Positions 21,396 through 33,369 of a DNA stretch of 64,000 nt are shown here, piece by piece. The first letter of the stretch is position 1, and every line of letters begins with the position of its first letter. Position numbers and translations under genes: made by a program. This stretch comes from Stereum hirsutum FP-91666 SS1 (lineage: Eukaryota; Basidiomycota; Agaricomycetes; Russulales; Stereaceae). The DNA lies in NCBI RefSeq assembly GCF_000264905.1, contig NW_006763135.1, positions 672,288 through 736,287 on the forward strand. The letters run 5' to 3'. A model generated the notes under the pieces. It saw only the letters and a list, made by a program, of their open reading frames with translations. It was not told where the DNA came from and did not search any database.

Positions 21396-24300
21396 ATGGC
21401 CGTGGCCTCCGTCCACTCCTCCGTCTCGCAGTCGTCTCTCGCCGGAACAGTGCCGTCGTCCAGTGCGGCCTCTGTCATCGACCAGTCAACGAAGGATATA
21501 CCAGAGCAGTCGCCGACACCGACGAAGACACCGACGAAGACGGAAAGGAGGGTGACTTTGGGCGTGCTTGAGTCGGGCAAGTTTAGGCTGTCGAAAGATG
21601 TGCGTCAGTCTCCAGTTATGGTTCTGAACTGGATACATACCTTCCCCCCGGCCTCGAGGCCATCCATGAACATCATCGACTCGCATTGCCGTGCCTAACA
21701 CGTGTTGTACCCCTTCCTTTTTTCAAGTTTGTTGGCCAGCTCGTCAGATCCACCTCCACAACTTCACGACGGAATCCCTCTCCGCTCTTCGAGGTACGTC
21801 CACCTTCGCTTTGACTTGGGAGTATAACAAGATCTCCCACGGACTGGTTTAAATATTGACTTGACGACGCCCGTGGACCATCATTATAGCCGGCGACGCA
21901 CGGTCCACGCGCGCTTGGCTTCTCAGAGGATGCGAGCGAGGACGAACTCAATTCCCGCGTAGACAACCTCGACACCAACACGGAAGCACGCGATCAGCAG
22001 ATGACAACGACGACGACGAACACAAGCAGTACCAGTCAGAGCCACAACGAACACTTACAGCAGTCTCGACCTCCGTCTTCGGCAAAGGCAAAGGTGCGTC
22101 CCGTTTAGGCATACCTATGCTTTGTGTTCCTCGCGCTCACACAGTCATCTTACCTCTTCTGGACGTTCTTGTGTCGTATTGTTGTGTCTCGGGGTGTTGC
22201 TTCTGTGTCCCGCCGTTGCGATCGCATAAGATATATGAGTTCTTCTCGCGCCCTTCATCCCGCTCACAATCCCGCACCAACACAAGCACCTCACTCTCCT
22301 CTGCCCACGAACCACCGACCATCAGCTCAGAACCTGAACCCAGCATTACACTCAATCCTACTCCCCTATCCCGACCTAATCCGTCCAAACCTTCTACGCG
22401 ATCTCCCTCTCGTCCAATCTCGTCGACGACCGCCACGACGGAGAAAACGATCAGACAGGCGCGCGCTCACACCCCGCCGGACATGCCCACCCCTCCCTCT
22501 CACCGACACTGGCATCCCGACGGACATCAACCACAGCCTTCGAGCTCACCCGACCTTCCACCACAGTATCAATCGCCCTACCTTACCGAAACCACCCCTA
22601 GTCCGACGCCCATGCTCGAGAACCCTATCCCCGTCTCTGTTCCGGTCTCACGCCCCGCTACCGCCAACGGCACCGGCGCAGTCCGAGGCCACAACCACGA
22701 TCCTTACGCGTACGACCCACGCATGCTTCCACCACCCGTACCCTCCTCCGCACATAAGAAGAAGCCGCCACCTACGTTGTTCGGGATCTCGTTCGGAGGT
22801 TCACGCGGCACTAAGACGGCGCCGAATTCGATGCCTACCACCCCGAAGAAGGAACGCGAGATGGACGAGATGGGCTACGCGATTTCGACACCGCAGAGTC
22901 CGAGGGGGAGGAGTGGCGGGAGGAGTGGATCTGGGTCTGGATCTGGGCAGGGAAAAGAAAAGGCAGGATCAGGCTCAGGATCAGGATCGGGTCCGAAGTG
23001 GTTCGCTCAGCGAATATTTTCTCGTGCGTTCCTTCCCTTTCTTTCATCTCAGGCCGACACTGACTTTCGCTGCAATGTCTGTTCTGTGTCGTCCAGCCGC
23101 ACGACCCTCACGCGACAATACCCGCGCAGGCCCATCATTCAACCCCGACACTGGCATCATCTCACCCCTCCCCCGTTCTGCCACCGCCACCACACTCCAA
23201 TTCCCTCCTTCGACCGCACACGATCCAAATGACATCGACGACTCTCACCTCCCAGGACGATCCCATTCTTCACCCCCACGCGTGCGTTCACCTCCTGCTA
23301 CGGCTACCGTGATTCCTGCTGGAGTGACGTATCATCAACATCCGAATGAGCATGACCCGGACGGCGAGACGAGGTCGACGCGTAGCGGTAGGTGCTCGCC
23401 TTTGGGAATGTTTGGACCGAGGAGGTTGTTCCGTGGTGGCAAGGGGAGTAGGAATGTGAGTAAGAGTCGGAGTAGACCTGGTTCGAGTTCGAATTTGAAG
23501 GAGAAGGGAAAAGAAAAGGAGAGTGACTCGAGGCCTGGGACGGGTAAGGAAAAAGAGAAGGAAAAGGATGGAAGACCGGTGGTTAGCGTGCCCATGCTCC
23601 GGACGAGGACACATTCGAAAGAAGGACAAGGTGGCGCTACTGATCTTCATCGGCGAGGTAGTTTGGATTACGAGAGAGGGAGCGCCGTGGGGTCAAGAGG
23701 TATGGGCGCACCTGGTCCCATACAGATGAGCAGGAGTGCGAGTCAAGGAGGCGCGAGTCGGTCGAAGCATCATCAGTCCCCTCGCCCTGGGCCAGGAGTG
23801 AATGGTGCAGGATCGGGCCCTTCGTCTTCGTACCACCGCCCACAACACAATCAGACGCATCCTCAGGCCCACGCACGGACACACCACCTTCATCCTCCAC
23901 ATCCACATCTACATTCCGCCCCACATTCGCCTCAATCACCTCTATTCGCCGTGCACAATAATATCCCGCCGGGCGCTACGACATCGACGACTACGCATGC
24001 CTCGGGCCATTCGCATTCGACGAACGGGACTTCACATACGGGACATACGGGTACGAACGTCGGGAGCACGGTGACGGCGGCGGCTGGTACTACGGCCGGT
24101 GCTACTGCTGGTGGTGGAGGAAGCTGGGGCAGGAGAGCGAGGTTGGGAGGATGGGTCAGTGCCGGTGTGCATCCGCCTTTTGAGTTTGAGAGTGCGGTGA
24201 GTGCATCGGGTGGGATTGGTGGTACTGGCGTTGGGAGGGTCAGTCCGGGTGGCGCAGGTACAGGTGGGGGAGGGAAGACGAGTGGGAGAGTCAGCCCGGT

Positions 24301-25066
24301 TGGAGCAGTCAGTGAAGGAAGGGGGCGGGTTCTCAAAGCAAAACAACAACAAAAAGAAAAAGAGAGGTCGCCTCTTGGGTCTGGTGGTGCAGGTTCTGGT
24401 CCTTCCGGTGGTGGCGGTGGCAACCGGGTAAGACCACGAACCCGGAGTGGTGGAAGGGATGTGAGGATAGGTATCGGAGGCGGAGGTGGGGAGAGGAAAG
24501 AGATTGAGTTAGGGCTTGGATTGACGTGGGCTCCTTCGAAGATCAAGGTGAGAGAGTGGAGTGGATCGCCCACGCCTACGAAACCACGTCCGCCGGCGCC
24601 GAGTTCAGCGCCTGGGTCACCTAGACTTGCGGGGATGAGTGATAGGGAGAGACGGGATTGGGAGATGGGGAGGTTGCCGGAGAGGGACAGGAATAGGGGT
24701 CTTGGACCTTTAAGGAGAGATAGAGATGATTTGAGAGCAGGGAGGAGGGAGAGGGATGTTACGGGAAGGTTTAGGGAAGTGTTGGGCGAACGTGGATTCG
24801 AATCGTTCAGGAAGTGTGAGTGGTGTTGTCCTTCATCCGTCCTATTCAATACGATGGTGCTGATCCTTTGGTTTTGTGGATTAGACGTCCGACGATACGA
24901 TGCGGATCTCATCACACTCGACGGATCGGATGGCTTGCTCGTCAAGGTGAAGAAGCTTCTGGATACTGCACCTGCGCCTTCTGGTCCTGGGACAGGCATT
25001 AGTGAGTGGGAGAAGAGGGAGCTCTTGAACGATCTGGTGCGGATTGTGAGGGAGACAGAGTATTAG
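21396..25066 (+). CDS. 1,055-residue low-complexity protein with a conserved-looking C-terminus
   Basis: Function unknown. Exons are 21396-21599, 21728-21793, 21890-22093, 22231-23023, 23097-24815 and 24885-25066. Most of the protein is low complexity and probably disordered: serine/threonine/proline stretches, a glycine-serine block near 22910-23000, histidine-rich runs near 23830-23940 and glycine-rich runs near 24060-24480. Lysine/glutamate runs such as GKEKEKEKD lie in between. The ordered parts appear to be a short block with PPPTLFGISFGGSRG and the last 70 or so residues (VRRYDADLITLDGSDG, then KRELLNDLVRIVRE), which are probably helical. The frame changes at 23023/23097, so a single long open frame across this intron is not the true reading. 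It could be a nuclear or signalling scaffold, but nothing proves that. Confidence 0.7.
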
Positions 25067-26380
25067 TCTCTTGCGTGCTCTCGGCGCGTCACTACTCATT
25101 CTCGACCATGCCACTTTCTCCACCGCGGCTCTTACTAAGCTCTATCGCTACCGTCAAAACGGAGCCCATCCAGCTCGTTCTTCCGGTCCAACACTTTCTT
25201 CTTCGCAGCTCTCAACTTTTCACCATCCTCTGCAATCACCACCCGGGCCATTTATCATCCAGCAACCAATTTATGCCTACATCCAGTTCATGTTCATGTA
25301 ACTTCTCCCGACGTCCCATCTCACAAACTCAAACCCTTTTTCCCTCCATGTCCGGCACGTGAAGGTTGTTCTCTGTCGATGTACTACGCTGTTTATTTGC
25401 TTTCGGATCCCCGTTCTGCCTCCGCCCTCTTCTACTTGTGCCATACTTCACGACCTGTTATGATTCTCCCTCTTCACGGGTCTACCTTTGTTTTGCTTGC
25501 CGCAATGCTTTATTGTTACTCTAGCTCTTCTCTTTCACAGTTCAACTACCTTTGTCCTCGGCCGTTCATCTTCGTTTACATATGCTTGCTTGCCTGATAT
25601 TCCGTGTGCCCTCGCTCTAATCTATCCTATTCCATGTCATTCGTCTTACGATACCTTGCCCTCCTCTACTTTCGCGCTACCTACTCCCTTAGAGATTGAT
25701 CTCATCGTCTATGCGTGCTCTTCTATCGGATCCCCTTTACTTGATGATACCGACGTTGACGTCACGAGCCGTTGGCCCCACGCATTCTACATACATATCC
25801 ACGACGCTCCTCCGCTTCGAATTTGTACCACGTTCTACGTACATATCACGATATCTATGTTTCACGATCCAAACGCTTCTTCTTAGGATCACCGTCGTTC
25901 ATTTGCAATAGCCGTCACCCTGTCTGGCGCACACCTTCGCTCATGTGCAATAGACCTGTACCTATCTGTGGCCATCCACGCCTTCATGTGCCTTCGCTTG
26001 TTTGTTGTCGCTTTTTGCTTTACAATCTTTCTGTGTTCGGGGATGTTTCTCCCTGACTGTCGCTCTTTCTCTTATTCAACGGAATACCTTAGGAGATATT
26101 GTTCTAGTACCTAGTGCGTCCAGTGCTTTGAAGTAGTGGAAAATTTAACATGCATAACTTATTATTTTCTCAGATCCGATCGGTGTTCCACTCATCGATG
26201 GCTATTTTGAGGTTCCGTCAATTGGAGGTCGCGGAGGATGAAGGAAAGCTGGGGCCCGGGTAACCGGCCTGTGGCGTACTAGACACGTGTTTATGGCAGT
26301 TTCTGGCTCCGTGACTCCGGGCTCTCAAGCCATCTTCGACTTGCACTCGACTCCATCAGTCAGCTCTATTGGGAGTCCGC
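25067..26380. other. Pyrimidine-rich intergenic stretch
   Basis: About 1.3 kb rich in C and T with open frames that have no motif or splice support (for example 25488-25886). It holds the 3' end of the low-complexity gene and the promoter of k5. Confidence 0.5.
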
Positions 26381-27717
26381 ATGTCTGAATCGTTCGTCGA
26401 GCAGCCTGAGGATCTCGACAATTATGTTCCTGGGGCACTTACTCAGGCGGAACGCTGGTGGATCCATTACAGACCTTGGCTAGAGCAGTGCGGCTATATC
26501 CTTCGTCCTCGTTATCAGCCCGGCTGGGCTCCTTCATGGGAGGGCAAGAAGGAGAAGAGAATAGTCTGGTTTGACGACTACGAGGATGGACAGTACTTAT
26601 CGGTGAGCTCATAATCAATTCCCTCTCGAAATTCGCTGATGGCACGCAGCAAGGGCTTCTTATGGATGCTCAACGAGTCTCCGATGGATCGTTCGTCTAT
26701 CTGAAGCGTATGGAACGAGGAGGTTCCGGCGTTGCAGACGAGCTTCAAATCGGTCAATTTCTTAGTTCTGAGGCCCTGCGCACTGATCCTCGGAACCATT
26801 GTGTCTCAATAATTGAGGAGCTGCATTGTCCCAACGGAAAATCAATCATGGTCATGCCGTTGTTGAGGCCATTTTACGACCCGAAGTTCCAAACGTTCGG
26901 GGAAGCGGTTGCATTCTTCGTGCAATTATTCGAGGTTGGTACTTTCCCGTGGATTGAGATAGATTATAGTTTTCATGAAATCCGTAGGGGTTACAATTCA
27001 TGCACGAGCATCGAGTTGTTCACGGGTAGGCGGCGATTTCATTGATCATCCCACCTAGTAGACCTGACCTGTTGCAGAGATTGCACAGCAGAAAATGTCA
27101 TGATTGACCCCACACATCTCTATCCCAAATCGTTCCATCCACGTCAGATTGACCGGTGTAGAGATTGGAAAGGGGCCGCGCTGTATACCACTCGAACGTT
27201 GAGCCGTCCCCGGTACTACTTCATCGACTATGGACTTTCGCATCGATATATGCCTGAGGAGCAGCCTCCTTTGCGGAAGCCAGTGCATGGTGGTGATAGG
27301 ACTGCTCCCGAGCATAGGAACTATGACGTCCCTTGCAATCCCTTCCCGACGGACGTTTATTATCTCGGCAACTTGATTCGCAGAAAATTTTCGGCCGTAT
27401 GTTCTCTCCCGAACTCTCATGTATATTCCTCTCTCTCTCTCTCAGCCCTTGACTATTTTCAGGAATGTTATGGATTTGACTTCATGGAATCGCTGCTGTC
27501 GGACATGGTGCAAGAAGATCCTGCGAAGCGGCCCCCAGCTAGCGATGTCGTGGTGCGCTTTCGAGACATACGCGCATCCCTCAGCAACTGGAAGCTTCGC
27601 TCGCGGATCATCTGGAGGGACGAACACTGGATCACTCGTGCGTTCAATCATTTTGTCCATATTTTTCGCACTCTACGATACATCTTGACTCGGAAACCAG
27701 CTATATGTCTCCCATGA
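26381..27717 (+). CDS. k5: kinase-like protein, subfamily A, intact
   Basis: A 372-residue kinase-like protein. Exons are 26381-26602, 26650-26934, 26988-27025, 27078-27396 and 27463-27717. The start is the ATG at 26381; an in-frame TTG twelve bases earlier is not used. The first exon holds the family N-terminus (RPRYQPGW, EDGQY). The lysine is in VYLKR, the catalytic loop is HGDCTAEN with glycine for arginine, the metal site is FIDYGLSHRY, and the activation segment ends in TAPEHR. Here DFG has become DYG, a mild change. The tail is LTRKPAICLP. It runs convergent with k6 and is the only subfamily A member away from the left end, showing that copies have spread across the block. Confidence 0.9.
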
Positions 27718-28073
27718 TCATCGTTGTTTGTTCTTTAGCTGTCCTGCGGGATGCGTTGCTTCCCGCTAGGAGTATTGTTCTGTTTCGCTGATTCCTACCC
27801 GATTTTGTGCTTTTTATTGGTTATGTTGCTCTGTGTGCTAATTGATCCCTCCAAGGAAGACCTATAGCGTCGTGGATGCAACCTGTTCATGAAGAGCACA
27901 TATAGGATAATATGAAAGTGGCTACTAAATACAACCAATGCCGAAAACATGTAAGAAAGCGTAACGAACGACAACAACACTAGCAAGCAGTGACAGAGCA
28001 ATGGAAGAACATTTGGGGAAATAAACGAGTGTAGCGGGATTGTTGGTATAGGACAGTCTGCGTGTCAAGGGTA
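27718..28073. other. Convergent spacer between k5 and k6
   Basis: No gene supported. It contains the two 3' ends facing each other. Confidence 0.55.
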
Positions 28074-29417
28074 TTAAGACGGGATAACGGGTTTGCGAGT
28101 GGCAACGTATCCTGCAGTTCGGAAGAGATAGGGCCAGAACCTGAAGAAAGTGAGAACAAAGAAATCCTTCTTCCCAACTATACGCGAACGAAGCTTCCAC
28201 CAGCTCAGCGAGTCCACAATTTTCTTGAAACGAACAACAACCTCGTCCATCTTGGGACGCTCGGAAGGCTCGGTCTTGACCATGTCTTGGACGAGAGGAC
28301 GTAAGAACTCGAACCCACGATAGCGCTGCAAAGTACACGGTCAGATCTTGAACCGAGATAAAAGATACGGAGAAATGATACACACTTGAATGAGCTCCTC
28401 CCGCATGAAATTTCCGAGGTAATAAACATCGGTAGGAAATGGATCACAGGGTGTGTTGTAGTTCGCCTCGCTATGCTCGGGGGCGCTCTTGTCGCCACCA
28501 CGCAAGGGCAGCTCCAATGGTGGTCCGTCCTTGGGATCGTAGCGCCGAGCATGCCCAAAGTCGATCAGGAGATATCTGGGAGGAGCTTGTGTTCGAGTGA
28601 GGTGTCTCGCCTTGCCTTTCCAGTCTTTCCTACGATCCGTATGGACAGGGTGAAAGCCTTCTGGATACATTGAAGATGGGTCCATCATGATGTTATTAGC
28701 TGTGCAATCACTGATAAAATAGCCATTAGCAATAGCGTGAACAATATAAAAATATTCGTACCGATGGGAGACGTGATGTTCGTGCATAAATTGGATACCC
28801 TGCATTGAACGATCATAAAGATGAACGATCAAGATGGAATATGACAGGGAAGCCGCACCTCAAAGACTTGGCTGAGAAATGCAACGGCCTCTCCGTATGT
28901 CTCGAGAGCAGGATTGTCCCAAGCCCGAAGGAAAGGTGTCACTATGATGCGCTCACCCTCTTCGTCAAGTACTGGAAGAACATCGAGGAAGGGCACACAA
29001 TGGTTGCGAGGATCTGAAGCCAGCGGTTCGGACGAAAATAATTGCCCGACTTCGACTTCCGAAGGACTGATATCGGCCTCCAGACGCTTCAGTGACACGG
29101 TCAAACCGTCTTTCAGTCTCGTAGCGTCAAGAAGACCTGGAGACTGCAGAGTGTTCAGGTCGACGTTATTAGGAGATTAACCTGCTCTGACTCACCGGAT
29201 TCATGTGACCATCTTCAAAGGTCTCATAAGATCGCTTGCTCTGCCCTTTCCACGATGGTTCCCAGTCCTTTCTGTACCGAGGGCGAAGGGCATACCCTGA
29301 TTGCTCTAACCATGTTTGATGGTTCGCCCACCACGTCTCCAAAGCATCGCGCTGGCCAGGGTTTTCGCGAAAACGGCGGGTGTACTCTTCTAGGCTGAGG
29401 CCCTCCTCATCCAACAT
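28074..29417 (-). CDS. k6: kinase-like protein, subfamily C, intact
   Basis: A 373-residue kinase-like protein on the minus strand. Exons are 29196-29417, 28859-29143, 28762-28799, 28386-28710 and 28074-28325. The N-terminal exon carries the family motif WLEQSGYALRPRYRKDW. The lysine is in VSLKR, the catalytic loop is HRDCTANN, the metal site is LIDFGHARRY, and the activation segment ends in SAPEHS. The tail is VATRKPVIPS, preceded by a hydrophobic stretch (FRFWPYLFRTAGY). All the residues expected of an active enzyme are present. It is convergent with k5 and head to head with W. k8 is its close paralogue, including the neighbouring LELPLR and CDPFPTD blocks. Confidence 0.9.
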
Positions 29418-29640
29418 TGCGCGCGCGACAGGAGACTTGAAACGTAGCAAGGACGGAGGAAAGCAATTTGTTCTGCAAAACCCCAAGTCGCGAAAGGTTC
29501 GTTGATCCTGTGTTTGGTTTTTGGGACGCTCGCGGAGTTACGTAAGCGCGGGACCCTGAGCGTTCCCAGGCTTTTGTCAGTGCCGTTGTTACCAACTCCA
29601 ACATTTGGACCGCCCCTCAAATCGACATCTCCGCCTTCCC

Positions 29641-29668
29641 TTGTTCTTGGTGGCTTGTTCTTGGTGGC
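29641..29668. repeat. Two tandem copies of a 14-base unit
   Basis: TTGTTCTTGGTGGC occurs twice back to back. It lies in the k6/W spacer, so it may only reflect local slippage. Confidence 0.8.
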
Positions 29669-30070
29669 TTCCTCAAGCTGTCGTGATTCAATCACTGGGA
29701 GCTGTCTTTGTTCCTTTGAGGGAATAGCGAGCTCGTTGCGAAGGGTCTCCGTTCAACTGGCAGCTTTGATCGGACGTGCGTCTGATGCGCATGGAAGTAC
29801 ATTATGTACATGCACAGCTAGGCTCTTGAAGGTTCCTTCTTGGGACGTCCGATTTGTTTTGTGGACGTGCATGGGTCCCGTATTTTGTTCAATGCCGAGC
29901 CCGCTACAGAGACGTAACAATAAACCGGGGTCCACTTGGACCTACAGCTTGAGATGTACCTGCACCAATTCGTGTCGAAACTCTTCCACGGTGCACGGAG
30001 GGAATGTCGTTGTCAACCTCGTTCTGGCTATCGTTGTGTGCGCTTATTCATTCTCAGGTAAGTCCTGAAC

Positions 30071-30079
30071 TTTATAAGG
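30071..30079 (+). promoter_or_regulatory. TATA box of W
   Basis: TTTATAAGG lies about 100 bases before the W ATG, in the correct orientation. Confidence 0.45.
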
Positions 30080-30172
30080 ACGGGTATATTGATGTTGATC
30101 CGCATTCTTCCTCCCACCAAACAACCTCCCTCCTCTCCTTGCCCTCATCGTCTCCTATTTTTTTCTTCCTTC

Positions 30173-31263
30173 ATGGCAGGCGCTTTTACAGTGGGTACTC
30201 TCCAAAACGCTCTCGGGAGCGTCATTGGAGGAGTTGCTGGCAACTCTGGGGGGAATTACTTTGAGAAACACACATCCGCTGGTCTGTCAAATAGTGCTGC
30301 AGACTACAGGACCAAGGGTGTATCGCTCTACGAGGCATATGCCTCTAAAATGAGTGCCGCGGAGGTTGTAGCTATCAGACGAGACCTTGCGAAGTGCGTA
30401 CAGCATCACTGGTTACGGTTTCCCGCATTAGTTCTAACTCATCGCGCCTGCACTTGTGCAGAGGGGAGGTTGCGTTGGAGAGACGTAACAATCTTGACGA
30501 GGATGGAAGTAGCAAGCCATGGCCATGGACCCGTTGGCGCGCATCTCGCGCGGCAAAGGATCACAACAGGGCTGCGTTTAGGCTGGTCAGGGTAGGTCTT
30601 AAGGCTTCTATTTATCATTGTATAATGCCTGATACTTCTTCATCTGTAGAAACTCTCCGAGAAAGCTCGAGTTGAAGATCCCAATATACGCCCAGGTACG
30701 CCGCACTGAAACTATAAAATATACACCTTTCTTAATCCATTGTCCTCTCGTCAGCATCAGAATCTAGTTCAACGTTAACACCGACATCGGTTCCAACGGT
30801 AACATCTACAGCAGGATCATCCGTTCCATCAGTAACTCCGACGGCCGAGACGAACGATCCTTTCAAAGACCCTTCACGCTGGCCCGTTCTTCCTGTACGT
30901 GAGGCAACCGAGGACACTGAAGGTATAATATCACCCATCGCTTCGCTTCAATTTACCTGATTTATGACTTAAGCCCCAACTTGGACGCTCGTCTCGCCTG
31001 ATAGGAAAAAGATCATCCGTTTCCTGATTCCAGAGGATGCTGATGTCGATCATGATGCGAGCCTTGTTTACTACGATGATCATCCTCCCGTCCGTGGTAT
31101 GTGTTCACGCTCATTGTATTCAGCATCTCGCACTGACAGTATATCGTTTCTTTCAGTAGACAACGATACTCAGGATATTCCCTCTTCACCTGCATCCAGC
31201 AGTATTGACGACGATGGATCCGCTCCTGGCGTCTCAATGCGACTTTCTAACATGCCTCGCTAA
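30173..31263 (+). CDS. W: glycine-rich N-terminus protein, head to head with k6
   Basis: Function unknown. Exons 30173-30393, 30462-30591, 30650-30695, 30755-30922, 30974-31096 and 31157-31263 give 264 residues with no break. The N-terminus holds NALGSVIGGVAGNSGG, a glycine-zipper-like run (residues 12-27) that could insert in or associate with membrane. A helical part follows, then RWRASR (shared with K) and KLSEKARVE (compare SLSENAKH in K). From about residue 133 the chain is rich in S, T and P with a conserved-looking patch DPFKDPSRWPVLP, and is probably disordered. Exon 1 is 221 bases, as in K. It starts 755 bases from k6 on the other strand and converges on k7. I infer a shared family with K and, less surely, E. 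Confidence 0.75.
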
Positions 31264-31568
31264 TGCGCCCGAGACCGGTGTATACGCCATTCTTTCCCAT
31301 GGGCTTCTTTTGCTCACAATTTTCACGATAATTTACACGCTTTGATCGAAATATTATGACATTGTTGGAGATCCTAGACAAGATATGGTCGACCAGTCAG
31401 ACTCGACTGGAGTTTAAAAGATATCCTTAAGAGCTCATTGTTGGCTGATGAAAACGCGATGACATGGTGAGACAACAACAGTGTGCAATTTCAGAGCAAG
31501 CTGCAGCTAAGAATACATAAAGGAGAGCAAAGCAGGAAAGTGAAAGGAGTGGATACGAGACGAGGATA
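31264..31568. other. Convergent spacer between W and k7
   Basis: Holds the two 3' ends. No gene or repeat seen. Confidence 0.5.
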
Positions 31569-32909
31569 TCATACATCGGGGACAGCGGGTGTGCGTGTGG
31601 AAAAATATAGTGTACTGTGATATATGTGAACGCATGCCCTCCAAAAACGAACGGGAGAGACCTCGTTTCGTCTTCGAATGCGAGAGCGCAGCTTTGAAGA
31701 GTTGAGCTCCTTCCGAATGAGCCCAAACCCATGAACAACTTCGTCAATTTTCGGACGTTTCGACGGTCCTTCCTGCACCATGTCGGCAATGAGGGGCTCT
31801 ATGAAATCGAAGCTGAAACATTTCTATGCAAGGTAGGCAATACATGAACCAGTCGCGACCACGACTGGCGAAATTGGGAGCGTACCTGAATAAAGGTCTC
31901 ACGGATCAAGTTTCCAAGATAATATATGTCGGTGGCAAACGGATCGCACGGAATCATGTAGTTCAATCCAGTGTGTTCGGGCGCCGTTTTGTCACTTGTC
32001 ACCGCCCCTAAGGGGAGTCTCGAAGTGTGGTCCATCACCGGAAGGGTAATGAGTAGAGAGACCAAGGTCGATGAATAAGTATCGCGGTGGACACTCAGTA
32101 CGAGTATAGCAGGAGGCGCAGCTTTTCCAGTCTCGTCTGCGCTCGATCCTGATAGGGTGGTACGGCTTCGGAAACATGGTGGGCTCCATCATGATGTTAC
32201 CGGACGTGCAATCGCTAAAAAATGGTGTCGTCAGTATGACAAAAGTGCAGTATGAGTCACCTACCGATGTGCAATGTGATATTCATGTAGAAATTGTAAG
32301 CCCTAGCGATACACGATGAAAACAATCTTAGGAACTGTGTGCAAGGAGGCGGGACGTACGACGAAGATTTGGGAGAAGAACGCGACGGCTTCTCCAAAGG
32401 TTTCAAAGCGAGGATTATCGAATGGTCTTAGCATGAGCGTTACCACAAGAACACCGTCCTGCGGGTCTGGGAGTGACAGAACATCGAGGAGAGGATTACA
32501 ATTGTTGCGCGGATCGGAGGCCAGAGGCTCAGATGAAAGGGAGCGCATAATGTCCAGTTCAGAGATATTATCAGCCTTGACACGTTTAAGCATCACAAAG
32601 GAACCGTCCGATACACGGATAGCGTCAATGACTCTAAGACCAGTCTTGGAGCTGTGAGCACGAGAGGAAGTGGAAAGTGTAGTCCAAACGTACTGGGTTG
32701 CCTTGCCCATCTGCACAATCGTCAAACCATTTCTTTGTTCCTGTCCAGGATGGTACCCAATCTGGCTTGTAACGGGAGCGTAGCATGTAGCCGCGCTCCT
32801 CCAACCACTTCTGCCTACTCCTCCATACTCGCTCGTGTCGCGACAGAATACCGGGATTCTTCAACCAACGGCGATGTTCTTCTTCCATGGTCAAGCTCTC
32901 TTGCGACAT
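31569..32909 (-). pseudogene. k7: kinase-like, subfamily B, broken by a 7-base duplication
   Basis: A close copy of k3 and k4 on the minus strand. Exons are 32694-32909, 32360-32644, 32265-32302, 31886-32214 and 31569-31823. The fourth exon is 329 bases instead of 322, because a seven-base unit is doubled just after the codons for RGGDK (plus-strand 31990-32004). This puts a TGA directly after RGGDK and shifts the frame, so the product would stop before the APE motif and lose the C-lobe. The downstream part (TAPEHT to STRTPAVPDV) is intact in the other frame. The metal-binding motif is also changed, reading FIDLGLSTHY (DLG). The catalytic loop is HRDCTSGN. It is a recent casualty of the same subfamily as k4. 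Confidence 0.85.
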
Positions 32910-33369
32910 TGCAAGTTGAAAAAAAACAAGCCTAGTGGTTCTCTGTCGACGGCGACCGTTAGGATAGATGCTGAAGTGATGCGTCGAATTACACTCCCGC
33001 CGCATCTGAAGAACAGCGAATGAGGCGCGGGCGGTTTGGTTACGTAAATCAATATCTTCTCACGGGTTAGTTCACTGACGAGATCCCCCGGTTTGGGGCG
33101 CGATATCGCCGCGGAGTGAGAACTTGAATTTGCTTCCGGGCACCAAAGTCAAGTTTTTCAACAATGCCTGTATCATCGAAGCCAGATAGTGGGTGCGTTT
33201 GGCGGCGGGGTGCCCACGCAATGCACACGAGCACCGGCATGATCAGCGGATCGCATTGAAGACACAGACAGCATATAATAAGCAAGCGTAAAGAACGACA
33301 ACAATAGTAGAACAGCGATGGCAGAGCAGAAGAGTATTTAGGGAAGATAAAGGGATGTGTGAGGGGGTA
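32910..33369. other. Intergenic between k7 and k8
   Basis: No gene supported. It holds the k7 promoter and the k8 3' end; both genes read to the left. Confidence 0.5.

Larger units (their letters stand above)
29418..30172. promoter_or_regulatory. Shared upstream region of k6 and W
   Basis: No gene supported; the open frame at 29502-30068 lacks motifs. Contains a 14-base direct repeat at 29641-29668 and a TATA-like run (TTTATAAGG, 30071-30079) about 100 bases before the W start. It includes the short palindrome GGTCCACTTGGACC near 29929-29942. Confidence 0.45.

Noticed and set aside
22124..25066. Single open frame of 980 residues on the plus strand
   Set aside because: Its first 900 bases read in a different frame from the protein-like one. 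An intron at 23024-23096 and another at 24816-24884 explain the frame changes, and the spliced model is better.
29502..30068. 188-residue plus-strand frame in the k6/W spacer
   Set aside because: No motif or paralogue; composition looks random; lies in a spacer whose counterparts at E/k2 and K/k3 have no gene.
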